From assembly GCA_036336715.1 (NCBI GenBank), contig JAYZFP010000065.1, positions 1 to 64,000 on the forward strand: a stretch of 64,000 nucleotides of DNA, read 5' to 3'. Positions 35,995-45,750 of this stretch are shown here, one piece after another. Origin of the DNA: JABAAE01 sp036336715. GTDB lineage: Bacteria > Planctomycetota > Planctomycetia > Pirellulales > Pirellulaceae. The position numbers and the translations under genes were made by a program. The stretch's first letter is position 1. Each line of letters starts with the position of its first letter. Below the pieces are notes generated by a model. That model did not search any database, was not told the origin of the DNA, and saw only the letters and a list, made by a program, of their open reading frames with translations.

Positions 35995-38900
35995 TTACCT
36001 TCGCAGGCAACAATTTTTGTACTTCTTGCCGCTGCCACAGGGGCAGGGGTCGTTCCTTCCAACCTTTTCTGTCCGGTTGCGAATCGGTTCCAGTTTGGTG
36101 TCCTGCTGCGAACTGGTGTATTCCGAGGAACCCTCGGCTTCCATGGAAGACATGTCCTGCGCGTCAGCCTGGCTGGCGGAAGCACCCACCCATGTTTCGC
36201 TGACAAAATCCTCGTCCAGGTGCTCCATTTTGAAAATCAGGTCAGTGGTCTGTTCACCAATGGATGTCCACAGCTCATCGAACATCCGCATCCCTTCTTT
36301 TTTGTACTCGGTCTTGGGATCGATGGCGGCCAGTCCACGTTGTCCAACCGCGCTGCGGAGGTAATCCATCTGCAGCAGGTGGTCCTTCCACGCGTTGTCG
36401 ACGATGTTGAGCAGAACGATTCGTTCCATTCGCCGCATTTCGGGGTGGTAATAATCGTCGACGACCGAACTGAGCCTGACATTCAATTCGTCGGCATCCA
36501 GATCTTCCAGCTCATCGTCTTTCATCTCAAAGTCGATTCGCTCCTTCAACCATCCTGAAAAGGACTCCAACGAGCCATTGGCGTTGGCAAGTGGAATTTC
36601 GCCGGAGGATTCGAGTTCCCGGATCTGTTGCTGCAACTGTTCGTGTGTGGTTCGGGCCTGGCTCTGGTGATCGCGGCTGGCAGCGATCAACAGTTCCATC
36701 AGTTCCTCACGCTGCTTGTTCTTGATATCATCCGGGGAAACGTCCGCCTGGAAACGTTGGGAGGCCCAGGCCACCAGTCCCTCGCGGTCTACCCGATTGG
36801 CGGAGGTGGCGAACTGGACGATCCCCGCCAGGACGGGATACTCGGCTTCTTTTTCGTTGTATTTCTCTACTGCCCTGGAAATGAAGAGCTCCTTCGCTTC
36901 CTGGACTTCACGGTTCCGAATCTCGGAGTAATCAATCTCGATCCCAAAGTTGGCGTGTAGCCATTGAAGGGCTCTTTTGGGACCAAAGTCATCCTGCAGG
37001 ATTTCCTGGGCTTGCTCCAGGTCAACCGCATCCACGTGTTTTTGGGCGTCCTCGATCAGCTTTTCGGCGAGTTGGTCGTAGCCGATACGCTTCATCTCCC
37101 GTTCGCGATAGTTGGTCCCGAATCGGGAATTGGCAAACCTCGCAATGGCCTCCCAGTTCCAGTCTCGGGTCAGGTCTTCGTCTTCTTCTCCGGAACCCTG
37201 GGGCAGATTCTCTTCGATCTTGCCGTGGATATCCGACTCGGCAGCCCGCAGGGTGGATTCCTTCGCTTCCTCGATTGCGCTATCGGCATTCAGTCCACGG
37301 AAATTCTTGGCGTCCAGAGGTGGCGTGTTCAGTTCGCGGCTGGCCCAGCTGGCAAAGAACTCCGCACCAAAGTAACGGTCAAAGTAGCTGTCGAGGTTGT
37401 TGTCGACACGGTTCTCGATCATCTCCAGGATCAATTCCCGGCAGTTGGCGCCATCGAGAATGTTTTGACGATAGGTGTAAATCCGTTTCCTCTGCTCATC
37501 CATCACCTCGTCATACTCGAGCAGGTTTTTCCGGATTTCGAAGTTTTTTTCCTCGATTTTCTTTTGAGCGGCTTCGATTCGACGGGAGATCATGCGGTTC
37601 TCGATCGCCTCGTCATCCTTGAAACCCATCATCTCCAGCATCCGCTTGACCCACGGACCAGCCATGATCCGCATCAGGTCGTCACCGAGGCTGAGATAGA
37701 ATTTACTGCTTCCCGGGTCTCCCTGGCGGCCACAACGTCCGCGAAGCTGCAGGTCGATCCGCCGAGCCTCGTGGCGTTCCGTTCCAATCACGTGCAGCCC
37801 ACCAATCTCCTTGATGGCTTCGCCCTCTTCGGACATATCGTATTCCTGGTCGATTTCGTCAACCAGTTGATCCCACTCCTGCTTGGGGACATCGAGGCGG
37901 GTCTCGTACTTGTTTTGCAACCGGGCCCAGGCCATGGTTTCGGGGTTTCCACCCAGCACGATATCCGTTCCACGCCCGGCCATGTTGGTGGCGATGGTCA
38001 CCATGCCACGCCTGCCTGCCTGGGCGACAATTTCCGCCTCACGCTTGTGTTGCTTGGCATTCAGCAGTTCGTGCTTGACTCCCCGTTTTTCCAACAGTCG
38101 GGACAGTTTTTCACTCTTTTCGATGGAAGTCGTTCCGATCAGTACCGGTCGCCCACCGTAGTGAATCCGTTGGATTTCTGCGCGTTCAATTTTGCGTTTT
38201 TCCTTGGAATCGGAGGGGGTAAAGACGATGCGTTCCTCGTCTTCGCTGGCAATTTTTCCGATCAGGTTTTCTTTTCGCAGTTCCAGTACGTCCCAACGAT
38301 TCACCTGTTCCACTTCATCCGCGAGTGCGTTGTACTTGGCTTCTTCGTTGGCGTAAATGATGTCCGGATGTTCTATCCTCTGCAGTTCGCGGTTGGTCGG
38401 AATGGCAATCACGTCAAGCTTGTAGATCTTCCAGAACTCCGATGCTTCGGTCATTGCCGTACCGGTCATCCCGGAGATTTTGTTGTACAGCTTGAAGTAG
38501 TTTTGCAGCGTGATCGTCGCGAGGGTCTGGGTTTCCTCCTTGATCTCCACGTTTTCCTTGGCCTCGACCGCCTGATGCAGTCCGTCGCTCCACTGCCGCC
38601 CGTCCATTTTTCGTCCGGTAAACTCGTCAACGATTACGACTTTACCCTGTTCGACGACGTAGTTGACGTCCTTTTTGTAGAGGTAGTGGGCCTTGAGGGA
38701 ATTGTCGATCAGGTGCGGCCACTCCATGTTGCCCGCGGTGTAAAACGTCTCCACGCCCGCGAGTTTTTCCGCTTCCCTGACACCCTCGTCGGTCAACGAG
38801 ACATTGTGATCTTTTTCATTGACCTTGAAGTGTTTTTCCTTCTTGAGCTGCCGGGCAACCTTGTCGGCTTCCTTGTAACGGTGTTTCTTGGCGTTGGCTG

Positions 38901-39669
38901 GACCGGAAATGATCAACGGCGTCCGGGCCTCGTCAATCAGGATGTTGTCCACCTCGTCGATAACCGCAAAATTCAGTTTCCCCTGCGACTGTTGGCGGTG
39001 TTTGGGGAATCGGTCGTCTCCCCGGGATGCCGATCGCATGTTGTCGCGGAGGTAGTCGAAACCGAACTCGTTATTGGTGCCGTAGGTAATGTCACAGGCG
39101 TATGACTTCTGGCGCTGGTCGACATCCATGTCTCCCTGGATGGCACCCACCGTCAACCCGAGTCCCATGTAAAGCGGGGCCATCCATTCCATGTCCCGGC
39201 GGGCAAGGTAATCGTTGACGGTTACCACGTGCACCCCCCTGCCCTCAATGGCGTTCAGGTAGGTCGGCAGGGTCGCAACAAGTGTTTTTCCTTCACCGGT
39301 GACCATTTCGCCGATGGAGCCACTGTGGAGCACCATGCCGCCAATCAGTTGGACGTCGTAGTGCCGCATCTGGAGGTACCGCTTGCCCCCTTCGCGGCAG
39401 ACGGCAAAAGCCTCGACCAGGATGTCGTCGAGGGACTCACCGTTGCGCAGTCTCTCCCGGAAAAGGCTGGTTTGTTCCTTGAGTTCCTCATCCGAAAGAG
39501 CCTCGTATTTTGCCTCCAGCTCGTTGATGATGTCGACCTTCTCGCGAAGCTTCTTGACATATCGCGCGTTGGACGAACCGAATACGGACGTGATGGTCCT
39601 CTCAAAACCACGAAGGATCCCGGCAAAAAAACCGCTGATCAACTCCCATATTTTTTCAAGTTTTTCCAT
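35995..39669 (-). CDS. secA: Preprotein translocase ATPase SecA, long form
   Basis: 1224 residues, well above the usual ~800-1000. The motor domains are standard: TGEGKT (Walker A) at 124-129, the DEVDNILIDEARTPLIISG box near 215, and RGTDIVLGG and the LQLRGRCGRQGDPGSSKF helicase motif further on. The extra length lies after the motor, in the helical wing/scaffold region (~800-1050), which is acidic and has repeated phrases such as IARFANSRFGTNYREREM. The C-terminus keeps the zinc-binding NDPCPCGSGKKYKNCC. Extended SecA is common in planctomycetes. A GAGG sits ~14 nt before the start. waaA follows at 69 nt. Confidence 0.97.
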   Translation of the reverse strand: MEKLEKIWELISGFFAGILRGFERTITSVFGSSNARYVKKLREKVDIINELEAKYEALSDEELKEQTSLFRERLRNGESLDDILVEAFAVCREGGKRYLQMRHYDVQLIGGMVLHSGSIGEMVTGEGKTLVATLPTYLNAIEGRGVHVVTVNDYLARRDMEWMAPLYMGLGLTVGAIQGDMDVDQRQKSYACDITYGTNNEFGFDYLRDNMRSASRGDDRFPKHRQQSQGKLNFAVIDEVDNILIDEARTPLIISGPANAKKHRYKEADKVARQLKKEKHFKVNEKDHNVSLTDEGVREAEKLAGVETFYTAGNMEWPHLIDNSLKAHYLYKKDVNYVVEQGKVVIVDEFTGRKMDGRQWSDGLHQAVEAKENVEIKEETQTLATITLQNYFKLYNKISGMTGTAMTEASEFWKIYKLDVIAIPTNRELQRIEHPDIIYANEEAKYNALADEVEQVNRWDVLELRKENLIGKIASEDEERIVFTPSDSKEKRKIERAEIQRIHYGGRPVLIGTTSIEKSEKLSRLLEKRGVKHELLNAKQHKREAEIVAQAGRRGMVTIATNMAGRGTDIVLGGNPETMAWARLQNKYETRLDVPKQEWDQLVDEIDQEYDMSEEGEAIKEIGGLHVIGTERHEARRIDLQLRGRCGRQGDPGSSKFYLSLGDDLMRIMAGPWVKRMLEMMGFKDDEAIENRMISRRIEAAQKKIEEKNFEIRKNLLEYDEVMDEQRKRIYTYRQNILDGANCRELILEMIENRVDNNLDSYFDRYFGAEFFASWASRELNTPPLDAKNFRGLNADSAIEEAKESTLRAAESDIHGKIEENLPQGSGEEDEDLTRDWNWEAIARFANSRFGTNYREREMKRIGYDQLAEKLIEDAQKHVDAVDLEQAQEILQDDFGPKRALQWLHANFGIEIDYSEIRNREVQEAKELFISRAVEKYNEKEAEYPVLAGIVQFATSANRVDREGLVAWASQRFQADVSPDDIKNKQREELMELLIAASRDHQSQARTTHEQLQQQIRELESSGEIPLANANGSLESFSGWLKERIDFEMKDDELEDLDADELNVRLSSVVDDYYHPEMRRMERIVLLNIVDNAWKDHLLQMDYLRSAVGQRGLAAIDPKTEYKKEGMRMFDELWTSIGEQTTDLIFKMEHLDEDFVSETWVGASASQADAQDMSSMEAEGSSEYTSSQQDTKLEPIRNRTEKVGRNDPCPCGSGKKYKNCCLRR

Positions 39670-40004
39670 AGAATTTCACAGGCCTCATCGTTGGCACTGC
39701 AATTTTGTCCGGTTGAATTTCGAAAGGAACCCAGCTCCACAAGGAACGGGACGTGTCCACTTTTCGGTCTGAAAGATGGGGAATTTACGTAAACCATTCC
39801 ACTGCATTAGCTTATAAACGTCGTTATACAGGGTCAACGGTGAAAACCGCTTGTCGGGTAGCTGGTGATGGAGCATCGCCGGCAGTCGAACCCTGTCGGG
39901 CCCGAAGGGTGCAATATTCGTACCTTAAACCGGTTTTCGCGGTGAACTTGTTTCAATCAATTCAGAAACTGGTAATCTTGTAGTCTTCATCCTTTTTTGC
40001 AGAT
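39670..40004. other. Intergenic region between divergent genes
   Basis: 335 bp between secA and the PhnP-like gene. A segment at about 39858-39905 has a weak tRNA look but does not fold as one. No gene is supported. Confidence 0.4.
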
Positions 40005-40829
40005 ATGAAGCAGAATTTGACAACAAGAGCTCCCATCACGAGTGATATTTCCGGTGAATTGGTCGTTTTGGGGACGGGAACCAGTGTGGGTGTCCCCGCA
40101 CTCGGTTGCGGCTGTGAGGTCTGCCAAAGCGACCATCCCCGGAACCGGCGTTCCAGGTGTTCGGTGATTCTGGGGCTACCAGGCGGCAATCTGCTGATTG
40201 ACACCTCGCCCGACATGCGAATCCAACTGTTGCGGGAGAAAATCGGGATTGTTCATGCGGTGGTTTACACGCACGAACATGCAGACCACATCATGGGCAT
40301 GGATGACCTCAGGCTGTTTCAGTTCTACCTGGGGCATGCCGTACCTGCCTACTGTGAGCCTCCTGTAGAAAAGACCCTGCGATCCGCATTCGCCTATGCA
40401 TTCGCGGATGTTCAACCAACCCATCCGGGGGCAACCCCGTCGATTGACCTGCATGAAATAGAACCTTACCGGTCGGTGAACCTTCTTGGCACGGATATTC
40501 TGCCGGTCCGCCTGCATCATGGTCCGAGGTTCGACGTGCTCGGATTTCGCGTAGGCAATGTCGCCTATTGCACCGATACCAGCAGGATTCCTCCCGAATC
40601 AATGGATCGGCTGCAGGGATTGGACGTCCTGATACTCGATGCCCTTCGGTACGATCCGCATCCGACCCATTTTGGATTGGAACAGGCTGTAGAAGTTGCC
40701 CAACAGATTGGTGCCCGAAAGACTTACCTGACCCACTGCTCCTGTCGCCTGGATTATGAAACGGTAAACCGGCAGACTCCGGAAGAAGTCGAGATGGCCT
40801 ATGACGGGCTGAGGATCCCTCTGACCTGA
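40005..40829 (+). CDS. PhnP-like metallo-beta-lactamase-fold hydrolase
   Basis: 274 residues. After a strand LVVLGTGTSVGVPA comes GCGCEVCQSDHPRNRR, a cysteine cluster typical of PhnP-type phosphodiesterases, and SRCSVIL. The metal-binding motif is HEHADH (THEHADHIMGMDDLR), with later ligands in LHHGPRFDVLGFRVGNVAYCTDTSRIP split over two lines and THCSCRL near the end. These enzymes cleave cyclic phosphodiesters; the substrate here cannot be told. Stand-alone gene. Confidence 0.85.
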   Translation: MKQNLTTRAPITSDISGELVVLGTGTSVGVPALGCGCEVCQSDHPRNRRSRCSVILGLPGGNLLIDTSPDMRIQLLREKIGIVHAVVYTHEHADHIMGMDDLRLFQFYLGHAVPAYCEPPVEKTLRSAFAYAFADVQPTHPGATPSIDLHEIEPYRSVNLLGTDILPVRLHHGPRFDVLGFRVGNVAYCTDTSRIPPESMDRLQGLDVLILDALRYDPHPTHFGLEQAVEVAQQIGARKTYLTHCSCRLDYETVNRQTPEEVEMAYDGLRIPLT

Positions 40830-40966
40830 CCGTTTTTCCGGGGGGATTTCGGATGCCGGATCGGAGCTCGGCCGTTGTCATTTTCTCCGTCCTACCGGTT
40901 TTCCCCTGGAACCAAAACAAAAATAATTGAATCCGGATTTTGATTTTCAGTTTGTGAAAGGCTGTC

Positions 40967-43081
40967 ATGCGTTTTTGTAAGTTCCCGCTTCTGATGCCGC
41001 TTCTGTTGGCAGCAATCTCCGGTGAAATCCTGACGGCCCAGACCTTCCGGGAACTTCCGGGATACGCGCAGTATGCAGAGGCCTCCCGGGACCGGCTGCG
41101 TCTGGTGCGGGGTGGTCGGGTGAGGGAGATCCAGTGGGCCGACCTGTCGGTTGACCCGGTGTTGGGCCGGGTTTCTTCACGACTGTCGTTCAAAGGTTCT
41201 GACGGGAAAAAGACGTTTGATCTGAAGAACCGGGAATTTATTGATCAGCATGACTTCAAAAGGTGGATCCCTCCGCAGGTTCCCGCACCCCCGATCCGGA
41301 TCCCGGTGGCCCGCGCGGAACAGCGGCAGGTCGAGCCTTCGTCGACCGGTAAATGGAAAGCCCTCTATCGGGACTTCAATGTCGTCATTCGTGAAAAGGA
41401 CAGGCGGGAAAACGAGATCCAGGTCACCACGGGTGGCAACGCCAGGCTGCGGTACGGCACCTGCTGCTGGGTATACGGCGAAGAACTGGACCAGGACTCT
41501 GCCATGTGGTGGTCACCGGACGACCGTTACCTTGCTTTTTATGAAGTGAGCGAAAGCCACATGCGGGATTATCATCTGACGGTGGACAACACGAAAAACT
41601 ACACCCGTTTGAAAACTGTTCGCTATCCAAAGGCAGGTGATCCCAATCCGAAAGTTTCGATCCGGATCTACGAGCTGGAAACAAAAAAAACGGTGGCTGT
41701 CCACATTCCAGGTGACCCCACCCAGTACCTTTACGGTGTCCGATGGACTCCCGGCGGAAAGGAACTGCTGGTCCACCGGACCAATCGGCACCAGAATCTG
41801 CTTGATGTGCTGGCAGTCGATCCAGCCAGCGGTAAAAGTCGGATGGTCGTCAGCGAGAAACAGGAAAGCTGGCAGAACAACTCACCTGAAATGCGATTCC
41901 TCTCGGATGGCAGACGTTTTTTTTGGGAAACGGAAAAGAATGGCTGGAAAAATTATGAAATCCGAGACCTGTCCGGCAAAAGACTGGTCGATCTGACCCA
42001 TGCCGTGGGTTACCCGGTGAAAAGCATTCACCAGGTGGATGAAAAAAGCGGTTGGTTTTATTACACCGCTTTCAGCGACGAAAACCCGTACAACCTACAA
42101 CTGCACCGTGTCCGTTTGGACGGCACCGATGACAGCCGGATTACCCGGCACCCATTGAATCACACCTCGTTTGTGATCTCCCCGGATCACCAGTGGGTGG
42201 TCGCAACCCGGGAAGGTATCAACACCGCGCCTGAGACCGTACTCTACTCGGCTGCCGGGCAAGAGGTCGCCATTCTGGAAAGTGCACAGGTTGCGGAGCA
42301 GGACCGACGTTACCTGAAGGCCGAGATTTTTGACTTCCTGGCATCCGACGGGAAAACCAGGATTTACGGGACGCTTCACAAGCCCTCCCATTTTGACCCT
42401 GCCAAAAAATATCCCCTGCTAATCGACGTTTACGGGGGGCCCCACTCGAGAGGGCTTTCCAACCGGTTCAACCCGGTCAATCCTCATGCGGAATTCGGAT
42501 TCTGTATTGCCAAAATTGGCAATCGGGGAACGGTCGAGCGGGGGAAGGCTTTTGAAAGTGCCAATTACCTGAAGCTGGGGGGACCGGACCTTGACGATCA
42601 GGCAACGGGTGTGAAAGAACTGGTGGCGCGTGACTACATTGACGGATCCCGTGTGGGGATTTACGGCCATTCCTACGGTGGATACCTGTCGGCGCTGGCT
42701 CTTCTCAAGTACCCCGACCGTTTTCATGTGGCCGTTGCCGGTGCACCGGTGACCCGCTGGCAGAATTACGACACCATCTACACGGAACGGTACATGCGGA
42801 CACCCCAGGAGAACCCGAAGGGTTACCAGGAGGGGAACTGCATGCACTTTGCCGAAAATCTGCGGGGCCGGCTGTTGCTGGTTCACGGTTTGATCGACGA
42901 CAATGTCCACCCGGCCAACACCTGGCAACTTGCAGAGGCCCTGCACCGGGCCAACAAACGATTCGACATGCAGATCTACCCGAATTTCAAGCATGGAATC
43001 GGAAGCACGTACTCCCAGCTTCGTTGGGAGTACCTGGTCCAGCACCTGAAACCTGAATCCCCTACCTCGAAGGCACCATGA
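40967..43081 (+). CDS. Secreted dipeptidyl-peptidase IV-like serine peptidase (S9)
   Basis: 704 residues, with signal peptide (FPLLMPLLLAAISGEILTAQ) and AAAGG upstream of the ATG. The N-terminal eight-bladed propeller (~40-460, DPP-IV type) includes WWSPDDRYLAFYEVSES. The alpha/beta-hydrolase domain has the nucleophile elbow GHSYGG with S569, D644 in GLIDDNVH, and H676 in FKHGIG. These enzymes release dipeptides from the N-terminus, usually after proline. The stop overlaps the fabZ start (ATGA), so the two are translationally coupled even though they have no obvious joint function. Confidence 0.93.
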   Translation: MRFCKFPLLMPLLLAAISGEILTAQTFRELPGYAQYAEASRDRLRLVRGGRVREIQWADLSVDPVLGRVSSRLSFKGSDGKKTFDLKNREFIDQHDFKRWIPPQVPAPPIRIPVARAEQRQVEPSSTGKWKALYRDFNVVIREKDRRENEIQVTTGGNARLRYGTCCWVYGEELDQDSAMWWSPDDRYLAFYEVSESHMRDYHLTVDNTKNYTRLKTVRYPKAGDPNPKVSIRIYELETKKTVAVHIPGDPTQYLYGVRWTPGGKELLVHRTNRHQNLLDVLAVDPASGKSRMVVSEKQESWQNNSPEMRFLSDGRRFFWETEKNGWKNYEIRDLSGKRLVDLTHAVGYPVKSIHQVDEKSGWFYYTAFSDENPYNLQLHRVRLDGTDDSRITRHPLNHTSFVISPDHQWVVATREGINTAPETVLYSAAGQEVAILESAQVAEQDRRYLKAEIFDFLASDGKTRIYGTLHKPSHFDPAKKYPLLIDVYGGPHSRGLSNRFNPVNPHAEFGFCIAKIGNRGTVERGKAFESANYLKLGGPDLDDQATGVKELVARDYIDGSRVGIYGHSYGGYLSALALLKYPDRFHVAVAGAPVTRWQNYDTIYTERYMRTPQENPKGYQEGNCMHFAENLRGRLLLVHGLIDDNVHPANTWQLAEALHRANKRFDMQIYPNFKHGIGSTYSQLRWEYLVQHLKPESPTSKAP

Positions 43082-43503
43082 CTACAAAAGAGATCCTGGA
43101 TGCGATTCCTCACCGCAAGCCTATGCTGCTGGTGGATGAAATCGTGGAAAAAGATGAAAACCGAATTATCTGCCGAAAGACGTTCAATGAGGATGAGTTT
43201 TTTTTCCAGGGCCACTATCCGGATTTTGCCATTACCCCCGGTGTGATTCTCTGCGAATGCGCCGTTCAGGCTGGCGCCGTTCTGATCTCGGACCTGGCAA
43301 AAAATATCGAGGGAGTGCCGGTTCTGACCCGGTTGAACGACGTCCGTTTCAAGAATATGGTCCGTCCGGGAGACACGATTGAATCGGAAATCAGGATCGA
43401 AGAAGTCGTTTCCAATGCCTATTTCTGTTCTGCAAAGGTCAGTTGCGGTGGCAAAGTGGCTGCCAGATTCAGTTTTGCCTGCACGCTGGCACCGAAACAA
43501 TAA
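43078..43503 (+). CDS. fabZ: 3-hydroxyacyl-ACP dehydratase
   Basis: 141 residues, normal size. IPHRKPMLLVDEI opens the hot-dog fold. GHYPDFAITPGVILCECAVQ holds the catalytic His and the Glu (H of GHYP; E of CECA). RFKNMVRPGD is the usual later motif. It removes water from 3-hydroxyacyl-ACP in fatty acid elongation. The start overlaps the peptidase stop by 4 nt, and fabI lies 62 nt on, so fabZ and fabI are probably one unit. Confidence 0.93.
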   Translation: MTTKEILDAIPHRKPMLLVDEIVEKDENRIICRKTFNEDEFFFQGHYPDFAITPGVILCECAVQAGAVLISDLAKNIEGVPVLTRLNDVRFKNMVRPGDTIESEIRIEEVVSNAYFCSAKVSCGGKVAARFSFACTLAPKQ

Positions 43504-43565
43504 GCCCTGAATTTTCCACGGTCTTTTTAATTTTTGTTTTCCCTGTTTTTGCAACCAGGCATGTC

Positions 43566-44369
43566 ATGGATTTTTTGAAACTCAAGGACAAGACGATCGT
43601 CGTGTTTGGTGTTGCCAACCGGAAAAGTGTTGCCTTTCACGTGGCTCGCACACTGGAGGAGGTCGGCGCCAAGGTGGTTTATGTCGTGAGGTCGGAATCC
43701 CGAAAGGAAAGCACCGCCAAATTACTGGCCGGTCGCGAAGTCCATGTCTGTGATGTTGAGTTCGAGGAGCAGATTTCCGCCCTCGTTGCCGCCATCGGTG
43801 AAAAGCATGAAAAAATCGATGGACTGGTGCACTCCATCGCCTTCGCCGACTACGAGGGGGGGATGAAACCTTTTCACGAGACCGGGAAAAAACAGTTCCT
43901 GCGAACTGTGGACATTTCCTGCTTTTCGTTCATCGCCCTGGCCAATGCTTTCAAGGACCTGCTGTCCGAGGGAGCTTCAGTCGTCACCATCTCCATCTCC
44001 ACGACCCGCATGGCCAGCGAGAATTACGGGTTCATGGCACCGGTCAAGGCGGCACTCGATTCTTCACTCGCCTTTCTTACGAAGAGCTTCAGCCGGTTCT
44101 CCAGTATCAGGTTCAACGCCGTTTCGCCGGGGCTGCTGAAGACATCGGCTTCGGCCGGGATTCCAGGGTATGTCGATTCCTACCTGTTCGCCGAAAAGGT
44201 CATTCCCAGAGGAGAAGCGGTGCAAACTCCCGAAGCGGCTGACGTGGTGGTGTTCCTGCTCAGCCCCCGTTCGTCAGGAATTTCCGCACAGTCGGTCGTG
44301 GTGGACGCGGGAATGGCGATCAACTACTTCGATGAGCAGATCGTGCAGAAGGTCATGCAGTCGGACTGA
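43566..44369 (+). CDS. fabI: Enoyl-ACP reductase (FabI type)
   Basis: 267 residues from the ATG at 43566. LKDKTIVVFGVANRKSVAFHVA is the FabI NAD-binding start, DGLVHSIAFADYEG the next block, and Y154-x6-K161 (ENYGFMAPVKAAL) the catalytic pair with FabI spacing. The first tyrosine usually found ~10 residues before it is not present (ISTTRMASE). The end AQSVVVDAGMAINYF fits. It completes the fatty acid elongation cycle after fabZ. Confidence 0.88.
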   Translation: MDFLKLKDKTIVVFGVANRKSVAFHVARTLEEVGAKVVYVVRSESRKESTAKLLAGREVHVCDVEFEEQISALVAAIGEKHEKIDGLVHSIAFADYEGGMKPFHETGKKQFLRTVDISCFSFIALANAFKDLLSEGASVVTISISTTRMASENYGFMAPVKAALDSSLAFLTKSFSRFSSIRFNAVSPGLLKTSASAGIPGYVDSYLFAEKVIPRGEAVQTPEAADVVVFLLSPRSSGISAQSVVVDAGMAINYFDEQIVQKVMQSD

Positions 44370-44377
44370 CGGCTGGC

Positions 44378-45568
44378 CTAAAAGGGATCGTCCATTGACC
44401 GTGCCGGTTCGGTAAACCACTCGCCACCGGTTTCGGTGATGTAAAAGTGATCCTCCAGCCGAACACCAAACTCTCCGGGCACCACAATCATCGGTTCGAT
44501 ACTGGCGACCATCCCTTTTTCCAGCGTGGTCGAGTTTCCCCGCACCACGTAGGGGGCTTCATGAATATCGAGCCCGCAGCCGTGACCCGTTCGGTGGGGA
44601 AGGCCTGGAACCTGGTAGTCCGGTCCCAACCCGGCTGCTTCGATTACCTGGCGAGCGGCAGAGTCGATCTCTTCGCAGCGGTTACCGGGACGGGCGGCCT
44701 CCATGGCGGAAAGCTGGGCTTCTTTTTCCAGGTTCCAGATCTCGGCCTGTTTAGCCGTGGCTTTGCCGAATGGAAAGGTCCGCGTGATATCTGAATTGTA
44801 TCCGTGCAGCAGGAACCCGGTGTCGATCAGTACCCAGTCGTTTTCCTGGAGCGTCTGGGGATTCTTGACACCATGGGGAAAGGAAGTGGCAACGCCGAAA
44901 AGCACGATGCAGAAGTAAGAGCCCTGGCGGGCGCCGATGGCCCGGTGGGCTTCGTCGATAAACTGGGTCACTTCCGTCGTGGTAATGCCCGGTTTGAGAA
45001 TGCCGGCGGCCGCCTCGATCACCTGGAGTGTCATTCGATGAGCCTGCCGGATGATCGCGATTTCGCTTTCAGATTTGCTTTGCCGGCAAGACTCGGTAAT
45101 CGGTTGCCCGCTCACACATTCCGTCCCCTCGAGGGCCTTCATAAGACCGTTGGCGATAAAAAACGGGGCGGACCCATCGATTGCCACTTTTCCATTCTTC
45201 AGCGACTGATCGGCCAGGATTCCCTTTACAAGCTGAAACGGGCATTCATGTTCTTCCCAGGCAAAAATTTCTCCCTCGATCTGCCAGTAGTCCTTCAAAG
45301 TGTCAATTTCAAATCGTGGCGAGATGTAAACGGGCGCTCCTTCGGCAGGGAGAATCGCAGCCACCATTCTCTCGCTGGGATTCCATTGCAGACCGGTAAA
45401 ATAGTACAGGTTGGTTCCAGCGTGCAGGTAAATGGCATCCAGGCCATTCTCACGCATGATTGCCTGGCACCGTTTTTGCCGTTGGTGAAATTCATCGACA
45501 CCGATGGGGGCAACTTCTCCAGAGAGGTCATTCAATTCGGCCAGTTTTTTTTCCATCTGTTCATTCAT
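44378..45568 (-). CDS. M24 peptidase (Xaa-Pro aminopeptidase/dipeptidase type)
   Basis: 396 residues. The N-terminal creatinase-like domain (~20-160) contains LHAGTNLYYFTGL. The pita-bread catalytic domain shows all five metal ligands: D in LIDTGF, D in NSDITRTF, H in PHRTGHGCGLDIHE, E in SIEPMI and E in VRLEDHFYI. It removes or cleaves next to proline in small peptides and lacks a signal peptide, so it is cytosolic. Convergent with fabI, 8 nt apart. Confidence 0.9.
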   Translation of the reverse strand: MNEQMEKKLAELNDLSGEVAPIGVDEFHQRQKRCQAIMRENGLDAIYLHAGTNLYYFTGLQWNPSERMVAAILPAEGAPVYISPRFEIDTLKDYWQIEGEIFAWEEHECPFQLVKGILADQSLKNGKVAIDGSAPFFIANGLMKALEGTECVSGQPITESCRQSKSESEIAIIRQAHRMTLQVIEAAAGILKPGITTTEVTQFIDEAHRAIGARQGSYFCIVLFGVATSFPHGVKNPQTLQENDWVLIDTGFLLHGYNSDITRTFPFGKATAKQAEIWNLEKEAQLSAMEAARPGNRCEEIDSAARQVIEAAGLGPDYQVPGLPHRTGHGCGLDIHEAPYVVRGNSTTLEKGMVASIEPMIVVPGEFGVRLEDHFYITETGGEWFTEPARSMDDPF

Positions 45569-45702
45569 GAATTTTTTCTCGGGTTTTCCTGGGAAGTTTT
45601 GTTCTAAAAAGTTAACCTACCCCGTTAACAATTGAAAGCAGTCCCGCAGCGAGGTCCGCCCCTGAATTCCACTACGGCATGAACTACAATGCAGGTTCCG
45701 TT

Positions 45703-45750
45703 TGACCAGGAGAACCTCTGACCAGGAGAACCTCTGACCAGGAGAACCTC
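45703..45750 (+). repeat. Triplicated 16-bp ribosome-binding-site repeat
   Basis: tgaccaggagaacctc stands three times in tandem without mismatch (45703, 45719, 45735) and ends at the base before the sulfatase ATG. Each copy holds the Shine-Dalgarno core AGGAG, so three ribosome-binding sites are stacked; the last one has normal spacing. Confidence 0.95.

Noticed and set aside
36964..39105. 713-codon open frame opposite secA
   Set aside because: Antisense shadow of a well-supported gene; no domain, signal or ribosome-binding site.
39841..39910. tRNA- or tmRNA-like segment (D-arm-like TAGCTGGTGATGGAGCA and a GGGTTCGACT on the other strand)
   Set aside because: No full cloverleaf, anticodon arm or acceptor stem can be built on either strand.
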